Assembly (NCBI GenBank): GCA_963555925.1
Contig: CAUVXJ010000002.1
Span: forward strand, 42,056-106,055
Length of the DNA stretch: 64,000 bases
Direction of reading: 5' to 3'
Origin: Protofrankia sp963555925
GTDB taxonomy: Bacteria > Actinomycetota > Actinomycetes > Frankiales > Frankiaceae
This document shows positions 24,745-32,700 of the stretch, piece by piece. Under the pieces are notes generated by a model. The model was not told where the DNA came from and did no database searches. It saw only the letters and a program-made list of their open reading frames with translations. The first letter of the stretch is position 1. Every line of letters starts with the position of its first letter. The position numbers and the translations under genes were made by a program.

Positions 24745-27132
24745 ATGGCCATCACCGACCAGCAACCCGCCGATCCCCGTCATGTCCTCGTCCACATGGT
24801 CGGGGCCGCCGATCTCGGCACGCGCTCCGGCCGACCGTTCGCGGCCAGATGCGCTGAGTTGGAAAGCGCCGGTCCGGCGCAGGCCGCCCGGCTGCTGACG
24901 ACGAGCGCCGACCCGAAGCGTCCGGCGCCTCTGATGGCGGTATTCGCGGACGGTGCGCCACGGTACGACCGGGTCATTCTCGTCGTGACCAGGAAACAGG
25001 CCGGTATGGCGCCCGACGAGGACTTCACCCGTCCCGTCGGCATGGCGATGAAAGCGCGGCTGGAAAGCGAGGGCCTGTACGGCGTCCGCTTCGAGCCAGG
25101 TGCCGTTGAGCTGCTGGAGGTCAGCGCCCCTCACAGCTCCAAGGTCCGCGTGGCCATCCGTGACTGGCTGATAAGCATATATGCGGGTAGGACCCTGCCT
25201 CAGGTGGACATCCAGTTCACCAGCGGCGCAACCAATGCGGGGATCGGGCTGGTGGCAGGTGCACTCGAAGCGGGTGTGGAGCCGCGACTGGTGCTCCTGA
25301 CCGGCGCGACCGCTCGGCGGATCACGCTCCGGGAGGAACTTCCCGCCGACAAGGAGAACGCGCAACGCTGGCTCATCCGGAACCGGTTCTATTCACCTAT
25401 GATCAAAGGCGATCCCGATAACGATAAACTGTGGCGGAGCCGGCTGGATCGGCAGATTCTCGCGGCCGAGACCACCGACCGCGACGGGGAGGATGGCACA
25501 GCCACGGGTATGCCCGAAGGGGATCTGGCCCGGGTGCTACTCGAACGGATCGGCCGCTACGAAGCGGTCGACGGTTTTCTCTTCAGAGCCTGGCTGAAGA
25601 CCCGCACCCGTGGCCTCGCCGACCGGGACAGGACGGGCGGTCCCGGTACCGACCTGGATGGGAAGCTCGACGACGTGATCAGGCGTCGCTTTCCCGATCG
25701 GGTGACTCGGAACAGGCGAGAGACGCTGGAACGTAGGGAGATCGAGGCATTGCGGGCCGCGCGCCGGGCGAAGGGACTACAGACGTCCGCGCTTGAATTC
25801 CTGCTTCAGCCGCAGCTTCGAGAGGCAGAGGATGCGGCCAAGGATCTGGCCCATGGGAAACAGGCCGACCCGAAGGATCCGCGGATCATTCGGCGTTTTC
25901 TGGAGACACAGGGTTATCTGCCCCGCTATGACGAGAAGATCGTGGAGATTGGTTATCCGAGATGGCCCTACCTCGGTGACCGGCGTGTCCTGATTCTCAT
26001 CGCCTTGGGAAAGGGCAGGGGCGAAGACTCACAGCCGTCCGGTCTGGACGATCTCATCAGGCAGGCACGTCGGTATGACATCGTCCCGATGATCCGGATC
26101 ATCGTTTCCGCGGAGACCGAACGGATCGGCCGGCTGTGGGAGGAGAAGGCATGTGCCCAGAGCGTCGACTGCCGGGTCCTGCTGACATGCGGGATTGACT
26201 TTAGTGATCTTGAAGCCATTCGGTGTGACGTGTGGGACGCTCTCACCGTCGATGATCGTGAGCTCGACACCGTTGGGAAGATCTGGGTGGTCACGGGTCC
26301 CGGCCCGAAGCCCCAGGGGCTTGGGCTCCTGCTCACGGGTATGGAGTGGGGCCTGTCGGCGGCCTGTCCGACCCAGCTTGTGGAAATCCGTCAGGCTGCG
26401 GCGGGATCGAACGAGTCGATCGTGGAGGTCGACCGGGGCGCCGTGCTCAACCGGGTTGCAGGGGAAGCTGAACTGGCCGGGGTCGCCCTGTCCGCGCTTG
26501 ACTGTCTGGACGTCAGCGCCGCGGCGGCAGCGCTCGACCAGGGGTGGGCGCGGTCGCTGCGGCCACTTGCTGTCAGGGTGAGAAGGCTTTCGCTCGTCCC
26601 GGCTCCCCGTGATGGCGTCCGGGGGAGGAAGAAGCCGACCGCCGGGGCGGCTGCCGGCATCGATCCGGAATGGCTCATGTCGATCGGCATGTCCGATCAG
26701 GAGAATTCCTCGCTTCTTCTGTTGCGCGCCCGGCTGCGACTCGTCCAGACGATCGCGAAGAATGATCCATGGGGCTGTGCGGTACGGGCCGCCGCCCTGT
26801 GCGAAGGGACGTTGGGAAAGTACGGCGATGACGGCTGGGACACGTTGCGTGACCGAAGGAGCCCCCGGTGTATCCCGCAGGCCACCCAGCTCGCCAGATA
26901 CCGTAACGACAGCCCGGTCGCGTACGGACGGGAAAGGGTCGACCGTACGGGGACGGCTCCCGAACCGCCGTCCCCGGAGGCGCTGCGTCATTGCTTGCGG
27001 GATCTGCGCAAAGGCCTCAGTCAACGCGTGACAGTGAACGGCTGCGGACTGTCCGGTATCTGGGACACCGTGCTCGTCGACGAACTCGAACTGCTCACGC
27101 AGGAGCTCCGGGCGTTTACCGTATCCACCTGA
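24745..27132 (+). CDS. CARF-domain protein with degenerate HEPN-like C-terminus (candidate cOA effector)
   Basis: The 795-residue product starts at an ATG after GGAAGG. Residues 10-190 look like a CARF Rossmann fold: VLVHMVGAADLGT, YDRVILVVTRKQ, and the ligand-loop type IQFTSGATNAGIGLVAGALE (157-176). A second such unit may lie at about 412-550, with VWVVTGPGPKPQGLGLLLTG. The helical C-terminus (about 650-795) has ARYRNDSPVAYG (Arg720, Asn721, Tyr727), close to the RN...AHG pattern of Csm6/Csx1 HEPN ribonucleases but with Tyr for His. It is divergent from the DHH-like gene. It would bind cyclic oligoadenylate made by Cas10 (inference). It is not a standard Csm6, which is about half this length. 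Confidence 0.65.
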   Translation: MAITDQQPADPRHVLVHMVGAADLGTRSGRPFAARCAELESAGPAQAARLLTTSADPKRPAPLMAVFADGAPRYDRVILVVTRKQAGMAPDEDFTRPVGMAMKARLESEGLYGVRFEPGAVELLEVSAPHSSKVRVAIRDWLISIYAGRTLPQVDIQFTSGATNAGIGLVAGALEAGVEPRLVLLTGATARRITLREELPADKENAQRWLIRNRFYSPMIKGDPDNDKLWRSRLDRQILAAETTDRDGEDGTATGMPEGDLARVLLERIGRYEAVDGFLFRAWLKTRTRGLADRDRTGGPGTDLDGKLDDVIRRRFPDRVTRNRRETLERREIEALRAARRAKGLQTSALEFLLQPQLREAEDAAKDLAHGKQADPKDPRIIRRFLETQGYLPRYDEKIVEIGYPRWPYLGDRRVLILIALGKGRGEDSQPSGLDDLIRQARRYDIVPMIRIIVSAETERIGRLWEEKACAQSVDCRVLLTCGIDFSDLEAIRCDVWDALTVDDRELDTVGKIWVVTGPGPKPQGLGLLLTGMEWGLSAACPTQLVEIRQAAAGSNESIVEVDRGAVLNRVAGEAELAGVALSALDCLDVSAAAAALDQGWARSLRPLAVRVRRLSLVPAPRDGVRGRKKPTAGAAAGIDPEWLMSIGMSDQENSSLLLLRARLRLVQTIAKNDPWGCAVRAAALCEGTLGKYGDDGWDTLRDRRSPRCIPQATQLARYRNDSPVAYGRERVDRTGTAPEPPSPEALRHCLRDLRKGLSQRVTVNGCGLSGIWDTVLVDELELLTQELRAFTVST

Positions 27133-27175
27133 TGTCGTCCATCTGATGTCGGCCACATGGCGCCGCCTACTCGGG

Positions 27176-28495
27176 TCAGGGGCGGTGCCAGGTGGCCGGG
27201 TCGGCGGTGACCTGCTCGCCGCCGGCCATGTCCTTGACCTCGTGCGGCTTACCGTCCTCGAACGGCGGGAACCAGACGAACGGGACCCCCTTGCGGGAGG
27301 CGTAGCGGATCTGCTTCCCCAGCTTGTCGGCCTGGTGGTAGACCTCGACGTTGTAGCCGCGGCTGCGCAGCGCCCCGGCGGTGGCCTGCGCCTGCGCGCG
27401 GCGGGCATCACTCGGGAGGACGACGAGGATGTCGCTGGGGCAGCTGGGGCCGGTGCTCAGGCGGCCCTCGGCCACGAGTTTGGCGAAGATTCGGGTGAGC
27501 CCGATCGACATCCCGATGCCGGGCAGGTGCCGGCGGATGAACGACCCGGCGAGATCTGCGTAGCGGCCACCCGAGCAGATGCTGCCGTAGTCGGGCCAGT
27601 CGAGGAACTTTCCCTCGTAGACGGTACCGGTGTAGTAGTCCAGGCCGCGGGCGATGGACAGGTCCGCCACGACGCTGCCGGCAGGCAGGTCCGACAGTTC
27701 GTCCAGAACGAACGCCAGTTCGTCCAGACCCTCGGTGAGCAGGTCGGAGGTGACGCCGAGGCGACGGATGTCCGCGGTCACGCCCGCGTCGACGCCACGG
27801 ATGTGGGCGAGATCCAGACAGGATCTGATCTGTGCGGGTGTCAGCTTGGTCCGGGTGGCGAGCAGTTTCTCGACCCCGGCCGCGCCCACCTTGTCAATCT
27901 TGTCCGCGATCCGGATGACGCCGAGCGGGTCGTCGATGCCCAGGCCGCTGTAGAAGCCCTGTAGTACCTTCCGATTGTTGATATTGATCGACCATGCGGG
28001 GATGTTCAGGCCGGTCAGGATCTCGTGGATGATCCGGGGGAGCTCGGCGTCGAAGTGCAGCGGAACGTGGTCGACGTTGATGACGTCGATGTCGCACTGG
28101 GTGAACTCGCGGTAGCGGCCCTCCTGCGGGCGTTCGCCACGCCAGACCCGTTGCATCTGGTAGCGCTTGAGCGGGAAGACCAGGTCGTTGAAGTGCGCGG
28201 CGACGTACCGGGCGAACGGCACGGTCAGGTCGAAGTGCAGGCCGAGCCGGGCATCGCCGTCGTCGGCAGCCTCGGCCTGGAGCCGGCGCAGCGTGTAGAC
28301 CTCCTGTGAGGTCTCGCCCTTGGCCATCAGAACCTCGAGGGCTTCGACGGATGGCGTCTCGACCGAACAGAAGCCGTAGCGTTCGAACCCCTGGCGGATC
28401 TCGTCGAGCCAGCGCAGCTCAACCAGCCGGACCTCCGGCAGCCACTCGGGGAACCCGCTGACCTGCGCGGGTCGGACGAGCTGCTCGTCGCTCAT
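27176..28495 (-). CDS. hisS: Histidine-tRNA ligase
   Basis: The product is a 439-residue class II aminoacyl-tRNA synthetase. Motif 1 region is FERYGFCSVETPSVE, motif 2 is QMQRVWRGERPQEGRYREFTQ, and the HisA motif is ARGLDYYTGTVYEG with CSGGRYADL and GIGMSIGLTRI. An anticodon-binding C-terminal domain follows (DILVVLPSD...). GGAG lies upstream of the ATG at 28495. It is followed by a CARF gene on the other strand and preceded by adk and ppk2 on the same strand. A HisS beside adenylate and polyphosphate kinases is not the usual housekeeping setting, so it may be a second copy. Confidence 0.92.
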   Translation of the reverse strand: MSDEQLVRPAQVSGFPEWLPEVRLVELRWLDEIRQGFERYGFCSVETPSVEALEVLMAKGETSQEVYTLRRLQAEAADDGDARLGLHFDLTVPFARYVAAHFNDLVFPLKRYQMQRVWRGERPQEGRYREFTQCDIDVINVDHVPLHFDAELPRIIHEILTGLNIPAWSININNRKVLQGFYSGLGIDDPLGVIRIADKIDKVGAAGVEKLLATRTKLTPAQIRSCLDLAHIRGVDAGVTADIRRLGVTSDLLTEGLDELAFVLDELSDLPAGSVVADLSIARGLDYYTGTVYEGKFLDWPDYGSICSGGRYADLAGSFIRRHLPGIGMSIGLTRIFAKLVAEGRLSTGPSCPSDILVVLPSDARRAQAQATAGALRSRGYNVEVYHQADKLGKQIRYASRKGVPFVWFPPFEDGKPHEVKDMAGGEQVTADPATWHRP

Positions 28496-28706
28496 CGCGG
28501 ACGTTTCTCCTCTCGCGGTGCCGGGCTCCCGGCACGGCACGCAGGCCGTACCGTATCCCGCCCATCGCGATCGACAGCGTCCCCACGTCGCCGAATGCCA
28601 ACACGCCCAGCGCGGTTACTGCCAACCGCGGATCCTGTGGCTACTCTGTGTATCGAAATAGATACAGCGCGTGATGAAATGTGTTACTCGTCATAAGGAG
28701 GTTCCG

Positions 28707-28787
28707 TTGATCGGGATGCTTGACTGCAACACGTTCTGGGAGTTGTTCTTCCGCAACCTGTCGTCCCTGGCAAACATGGTTTTCTGA
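28707..28787 (+). CDS. Possible 26-residue leader-like or free peptide
   Basis: A TTG start with a very strong AAGGAGG five bases upstream opens a 26-codon frame: MIGMLDCNTFWELFFRNLSS and six more residues, ending in TGA. It is hydrophobic and aromatic. No gene follows on the plus strand, so it is not an obvious attenuator. It could be a membrane-active peptide or chance. Confidence 0.35.
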   Translation: MIGMLDCNTFWELFFRNLSSLANMVF

Positions 28788-28810
28788 CCATAAACGGCGA
28801 TGTGATTCCG

Positions 28811-28878
28811 GCTGTTCACGTATCGCTGTTGGTCACGTATGGACGCTGTTCACGTATCGCCGTTGGTCACGTATCGAC
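28811..28878. repeat. 34-bp tandem duplication
   Basis: Two 34-bp units, starting GCTGTTCACGTATCGC and containing GGTCACGTAT, lie head to tail at 28811-28844 and 28845-28878 with two mismatches. Each unit also holds two related half-units with CACGTAT. It lies between the small peptide and the adk terminator. Confidence 0.85.
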
Positions 28879-28924
28879 GCCGGCGCCCGCACCTCGGGCG
28901 CCGGCGGTCGCTCTTAGAGCGACC
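28879..28924 (-). terminator. Double hairpin 3' of adk
   Basis: GGTCGCTC (28906-28913) and GAGCGACC (28917-28924) form an 8-bp stem immediately after the adk stop. A second, 10-bp stem, GCCGGCGCCC with GGGCGCCGGC (28879-28905), follows it. There is no U-tract, as often in high-GC actinobacteria. It probably ends the adk transcript. Confidence 0.65.
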
Positions 28925-29581
28925 TTACTGTGACACGATCTTGGGTAGATCAAAGTGTTCGCGGATCTCGGCCTGCACGTCGACGGCCATATGTCGGGCG
29001 TCGACGACCGCCACGTATTCCTTGCGTTGGAAGATTTCCATCACCGGTCGGGTCTTCTCATGATATTCGCGGAGGCGGACCTCAAGAGCCGCGGGGTTGT
29101 CGTCCGATCGGGTCAGCAGCTGACCACCGCAGACGTCACAGGTGTCGGCGACCTGGGGGCGGCTCGCGATGAGGTTGTAGTCCAGCCCGCACCGTGAACA
29201 CAACCGTCTGGCGAGCACTCTACGGTAGACCTCCTCGTCGGGGAGATCCAGGTAGATCACACCGTCGATGTCGTAGCTCTCCAGGAAGAACTCGGCCTGT
29301 CGGGCGTTGCGCGGGAAGCCGTCGATGATGAAGCCGTAGTTCCAGTCGTGACTGGCGAGGCGGTCGCGGACGACGGACTCGACCAGATCGTCGCCGACCA
29401 GGTGGCCGCTGGCGACGATGCGTTTGACCTGGGCGCCCAGTTTGGTATGACTCTGGACGTTCCAGCGGAATATGTCGCCCACGCTGATGTGGACGAGATC
29501 GAGGTCGTCGGCGAGTATTTTCGCCTGCGTGCCCTTCCCGCTGCCCTGAACACCCATGATGACGAACTTGCGCACATCCAC
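28925..29581 (-). CDS. adk: Adenylate kinase
   Basis: The 218-residue product has the P-loop GVQGSGKGT (10-18), the AMP-binding region DIFRWNV, FIIDGFPRNARQAEF and a zinc-binding lid with Cys128, Cys131, Cys148 and Cys151 (CSRC ... CDVC). It interconverts AMP and ATP with ADP. The last part is divergent from the ribosomal-operon Adk, and the gene is far from any ribosomal genes, so this is likely a second copy. It sits with ppk2 and hisS on one strand. Confidence 0.92.
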   Translation of the reverse strand: MDVRKFVIMGVQGSGKGTQAKILADDLDLVHISVGDIFRWNVQSHTKLGAQVKRIVASGHLVGDDLVESVVRDRLASHDWNYGFIIDGFPRNARQAEFFLESYDIDGVIYLDLPDEEVYRRVLARRLCSRCGLDYNLIASRPQVADTCDVCGGQLLTRSDDNPAALEVRLREYHEKTRPVMEIFQRKEYVAVVDARHMAVDVQAEIREHFDLPKIVSQ

Positions 29582-29642
29582 CTCTGATTACGGAGAAGTT
29601 CCACGGGCGCCGGCCGACTGTGGACATTCGGCCGGCGCCGGA

Positions 29643-30491
29643 TCAGTCGACGACGTAGCGGCGGGGCACCCAGGTCTGGGTGTCGATCGGCGGACGCATG
29701 TAAGCGCGTTCCTGCCGTGCCGGAAGCTGAATGTCCGCCTGCGGGAGGGTCTCATATGAGATCATGGTCAGCAGATGGCTGATGAGATTCAATCGGGCGC
29801 TTCGCTTGTCATCGGCGTCCACGACGTACCAGGGCACGTCCCTGAGGTCCGTATAGGCGAACATCTGATCCTTGGCCTCGGCGTAGTCGACCCAGCGGGC
29901 ACGGGCTTCAAGGTCCATGTTTGACAGTTTCCACCGCTTGTCCGGGTTCTTGATCCGATCACCGAAGCGTCTTTCCTGTTCCTTGTCGCTCAGTGACAGC
30001 CAGTACTTCACGAGGATGATGCCCGACCGTACCAGCGCCCGTTCGAGCTGGGGGCAGGTCCGCAGGAAATCCTCGTACTCCTCGTCGGTGCAGAATCCCA
30101 TGACCCGTTCGATGCCCGCCCGGTTGTACCAGCTCCGGTCGAAAAACACTATTTCACCCGCCGCCGGCAGATGTTGGATATATCGTTGAAAATACCACTG
30201 TGTCCGTTCGCGTTCGGTTGGCGTGCCGAGAGCGACGACCCGGCAGTGCCGGGCGTTGAGTTTCTCAGTGATGCGTTTGATCGTCCCGCCCTTGCCCGCG
30301 GTGTCCCGGCCTTCCATGACCACCACGACCCGTAGGCCCCGATGAACGATCCACTCCTGCATCCGCACGAGTTCGGTCTGCAGGCGAACGAGTTCCTTGT
30401 CGTAGAATTCCCTCGAACAGTGCCGGGGAGTCACATGTGCCGACAGCGCAGCCTTCGTGGCCGGATCGGTGCTGTTGCTCAGGTCCGCCAT
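29643..30491 (-). CDS. ppk2: Polyphosphate kinase 2
   Basis: The 282-residue product is of the PPK2 family: Walker A-like EGRDTAGKGGTIKRI, lid motif FFDRSWYNRAGIERVMGF and the conserved DRIKNPDKRWKLSNMDLEARARW. PPK2 moves phosphate between polyphosphate and nucleotides. With adk next door it could form an ADP/ATP recycling pair (inference). The ATG at 30491 follows GGAGAGG; an ATG four codons upstream has no site. Confidence 0.93.
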   Translation of the reverse strand: MADLSNSTDPATKAALSAHVTPRHCSREFYDKELVRLQTELVRMQEWIVHRGLRVVVVMEGRDTAGKGGTIKRITEKLNARHCRVVALGTPTERERTQWYFQRYIQHLPAAGEIVFFDRSWYNRAGIERVMGFCTDEEYEDFLRTCPQLERALVRSGIILVKYWLSLSDKEQERRFGDRIKNPDKRWKLSNMDLEARARWVDYAEAKDQMFAYTDLRDVPWYVVDADDKRSARLNLISHLLTMISYETLPQADIQLPARQERAYMRPPIDTQTWVPRRYVVD

Positions 30492-30533
30492 GGCCCTCTC
30501 CATTCTATCTGGCCCGGCTGTTGCCCGCGCCCA

Positions 30534-30567
30534 CACCGACCAGCCCACACCGACCAGCCCACACCGG
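30534..30567. repeat. 14-bp tandem units before ppk2
   Basis: CACACCGACCAGCC occurs twice head to tail and is followed by a partial third unit (CACACCGGCGG). The units lie in the ppk2-hyuB divergent intergenic region. Confidence 0.75.
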
Positions 30568-30573
30568 CGGGTT

Positions 30574-30609
30574 GGTCGTCACCCCGGAAGTAATTCCGGG
30601 GTGACGACC
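30574..30609. promoter_or_regulatory. Perfect 16-bp hairpin in a divergent intergenic region
   Basis: GGTCGTCACCCCGGAA (30574-30589) pairs exactly with TTCCGGGGTGACGACC (30594-30609) around a GTAA tetraloop. The flanking genes (ppk2, hyuB) are transcribed away from it, so it is not a terminator for either. GTAA fits the stable GNRA tetraloop class. An operator, an RNA element or a small mobile hairpin are all possible. Confidence 0.75.
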
Positions 30610-30715
30610 ACTGGTAGTCCTGTAATTACCCGAAGCGTATTCTACGGCGTATGCCAGCCTTGGCTGTGGGAGCCTGCGACACCGGACACCCGCCTGTTTT
30701 CGAACGGAGGACGAC

Positions 30716-32389
30716 ATGGATCCGGTGACACTGTCGGTGCTGGCGAGTGCGTTCGCGGGTGTCGCCGAGGAGATGGGGACGCTGCTCGTGCGCAGCGCCT
30801 ACTCGTCCAATATCAAGGAACGCCGGGACTGCTCCGCGGCTCTGTTCGACGCGACCGGGCGGATGGTCGCCCAGGCCGCCCACGTCCCCGTGCACCTCGG
30901 CGCGATGTACGAGTCGGTGCGCGCCGTGGCCGAACGCGGCGCCGTGCCCGGCGACGTGTGGGTGCTCAACGATCCGTTCGCCGGGGGGAACCATCTGCCC
31001 GATATCACCCTCGTCTCGCCGCTGGCGGCGGCTGGCGAGATCGCGGCTGGCGGGATAGCGGCTGGCGGGATAGCGAATGGCGGGATCATCGCCTATGCAG
31101 CGACCCGCGCGCACCATTCGGACGTGGGCGGGATGCGACCCGGGTCGATGCCGGCCGACTCGCGGGAGATCTACGCGGAGGGGCTCATCATCCCACCGGT
31201 GCGGCTTGTCACCGACGGTGAGTGGCAGGATGACATCCTTGAGCTGATCTGTGCGAACTCCCGGACCCCCGAGCTGCGGCGTGGCGATCTGCGCGCGCAG
31301 GCCGCCGCGAACCTGCTCGCCGGCACCCGGTTGGCCGAACTCGTCGAACGTCGCGGCCTGGCCGTTGTACTGGAGGCGTTCGCCGAGGTGCTGGCCTACG
31401 GTGAGCGGCGGAGCCGGGCAATGATCGCGAGTCTGCCGGACGGCCGGTACACCGCTGTCGGTGAGGTGGAGGGCGACGGCGTGGGGGACGACGACATCCC
31501 GATCCGGGTGACCGCGACGATCGAGGGGGACGGGCTGACCGTCGACTTTGCCGGAACCTCGCCGGCGGTACCCGGCAACGTGAACTGCCCGCGGGCGGTC
31601 ACCCGGTCGGCCTGTTGTTTTGCGTTGCGGGTGCTGCTGCCCGACGACGTCCCGGCTAACGACGGCACCTACGCGCCGCTCACAGTGCTGACCGAGCCCG
31701 GGTCTCTGGTGGACGCGCTCCGGCCGTCAGCGGTGGTCGCCGGCAACGTCGAGACATCCCAGCGGATCGCGGACACGGTGCTCGCGGCCCTCGCCCTCGC
31801 CGCCCGGTCGCAGGCGGCCCAGCCGGGATCGGCTCAGCCGGAGACGGCCCGCTCGGGGCCGGCCGGTCTGCCCGCGCAGGGGCAGGGCACGATGAACAAT
31901 CTGATCATCGGCGGACGTGGGTGGACGTACTACGAGACGTTGGGCGGTGGCCAGGGCGCATCGTCGCGCGGACCGGGGCCGTCCGGTGTGCATGTCGGTA
32001 TGACCAACACCCTGAACACCCCGATCGAGGCGCTGGAGCTGGAATACCCGATGCGGGTCGAACGCTACGAGCTGGACCCGGGCACGTCCGGGCCGGGACG
32101 CCATCCCGGTGGCGCCGGGTTGGTGCGGTCGATCCGGGTGCTGGAACCGGCGACCCTGTCGGTGCTCACCGATCGCCGCCGGCATGCACCACAAGGCGCC
32201 GCAGGCGGTGGTCCGGGCGCGGTGGGTCATAACGAGGTGGACGGTGTTGTGCTGGCGCCCAAGGCAAGTCTTGAGCTGGCCGCGGGCGCGGTCGTCATGA
32301 TCCGTACCCCCGGCGGTGGTGGGTGGGGGAGCCCGGAGTCGTCGTGTTCACCCGGCGGATCCGGATGGTCCGGACCGACCGCCAGTTGA
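30716..32389 (+). CDS. hyuB: Hydantoinase B / oxoprolinase subunit
   Basis: The 557-residue product is of the HyuB family: LVRSAYSSNIKERRDCSAAL, PGDVWVLNDPFAGGNHLPDI, HHSDVGGMRPGSMP and GTSPAVPGNVNCPRAVTRSA. These enzymes act with HyuA in ATP-dependent opening of hydantoin or 5-oxoproline rings. No hyuA is adjacent in this window, which is unusual. A GGIAAGGIANGG stretch (about 31048-31085) comes from tandem repeats. The last 20 residues after GGWGSPES look unlike the family, so the 3' end may be altered. Confidence 0.9.
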   Translation: MDPVTLSVLASAFAGVAEEMGTLLVRSAYSSNIKERRDCSAALFDATGRMVAQAAHVPVHLGAMYESVRAVAERGAVPGDVWVLNDPFAGGNHLPDITLVSPLAAAGEIAAGGIAAGGIANGGIIAYAATRAHHSDVGGMRPGSMPADSREIYAEGLIIPPVRLVTDGEWQDDILELICANSRTPELRRGDLRAQAAANLLAGTRLAELVERRGLAVVLEAFAEVLAYGERRSRAMIASLPDGRYTAVGEVEGDGVGDDDIPIRVTATIEGDGLTVDFAGTSPAVPGNVNCPRAVTRSACCFALRVLLPDDVPANDGTYAPLTVLTEPGSLVDALRPSAVVAGNVETSQRIADTVLAALALAARSQAAQPGSAQPETARSGPAGLPAQGQGTMNNLIIGGRGWTYYETLGGGQGASSRGPGPSGVHVGMTNTLNTPIEALELEYPMRVERYELDPGTSGPGRHPGGAGLVRSIRVLEPATLSVLTDRRRHAPQGAAGGGPGAVGHNEVDGVVLAPKASLELAAGAVVMIRTPGGGGWGSPESSCSPGGSGWSGPTAS

Positions 32390-32459
32390 CCAGCATGACG
32401 TGGCCGTCAGCGAGGTGCAGCTGCTCGTCCTCGCCGTCGATGGTGATGATCGTTTCCAC
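32295..32459 (-). CDS. Possible small protein antisense to the hyuB 3' end
   Basis: A 54-residue frame from a GTG reads VETIITIDGEDEQLHLADGH and continues VMLVNWRSVRTIRIRRV. Third positions are almost all G or C and the peptide looks like a short beta-rich protein. It overlaps the last 95 bp of hyuB on the other strand. There is no clear ribosome site. It is unrecognised. Confidence 0.35.
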   Translation of the reverse strand: METIITIDGEDEQLHLADGHVMLVNWRSVRTIRIRRVNTTTPGSPTHHRRGYGS

Positions 32460-32700
32460 TGTTTAATGATCGTACGTGTGTTCGATCAAAACAGCGTTGT
32501 GGTCCGCGATATGGATGTGATCACTTTTGTTCTCGCTGTCATGGCAGTGTCGATGTGTGGTCGTTGCGGTGGCCATGTGTTGGCCGTCCTGGGCACTTTC
32601 GTCGCCTCGGAGCGGGAATGCGCCGATGATCGGGTCTGGGTATGCGCTCGCAGGTGCGGTGCGCAGAGCCACTCGGGAGCGATGATCATCGGAGGGGTAT

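Noticed and set aside
26029..27411. A 460-residue minus-strand frame over the end of the CARF gene
   Set aside because: It is Arg/Pro-rich shadow sequence antisense to the CARF protein and the end of hisS.
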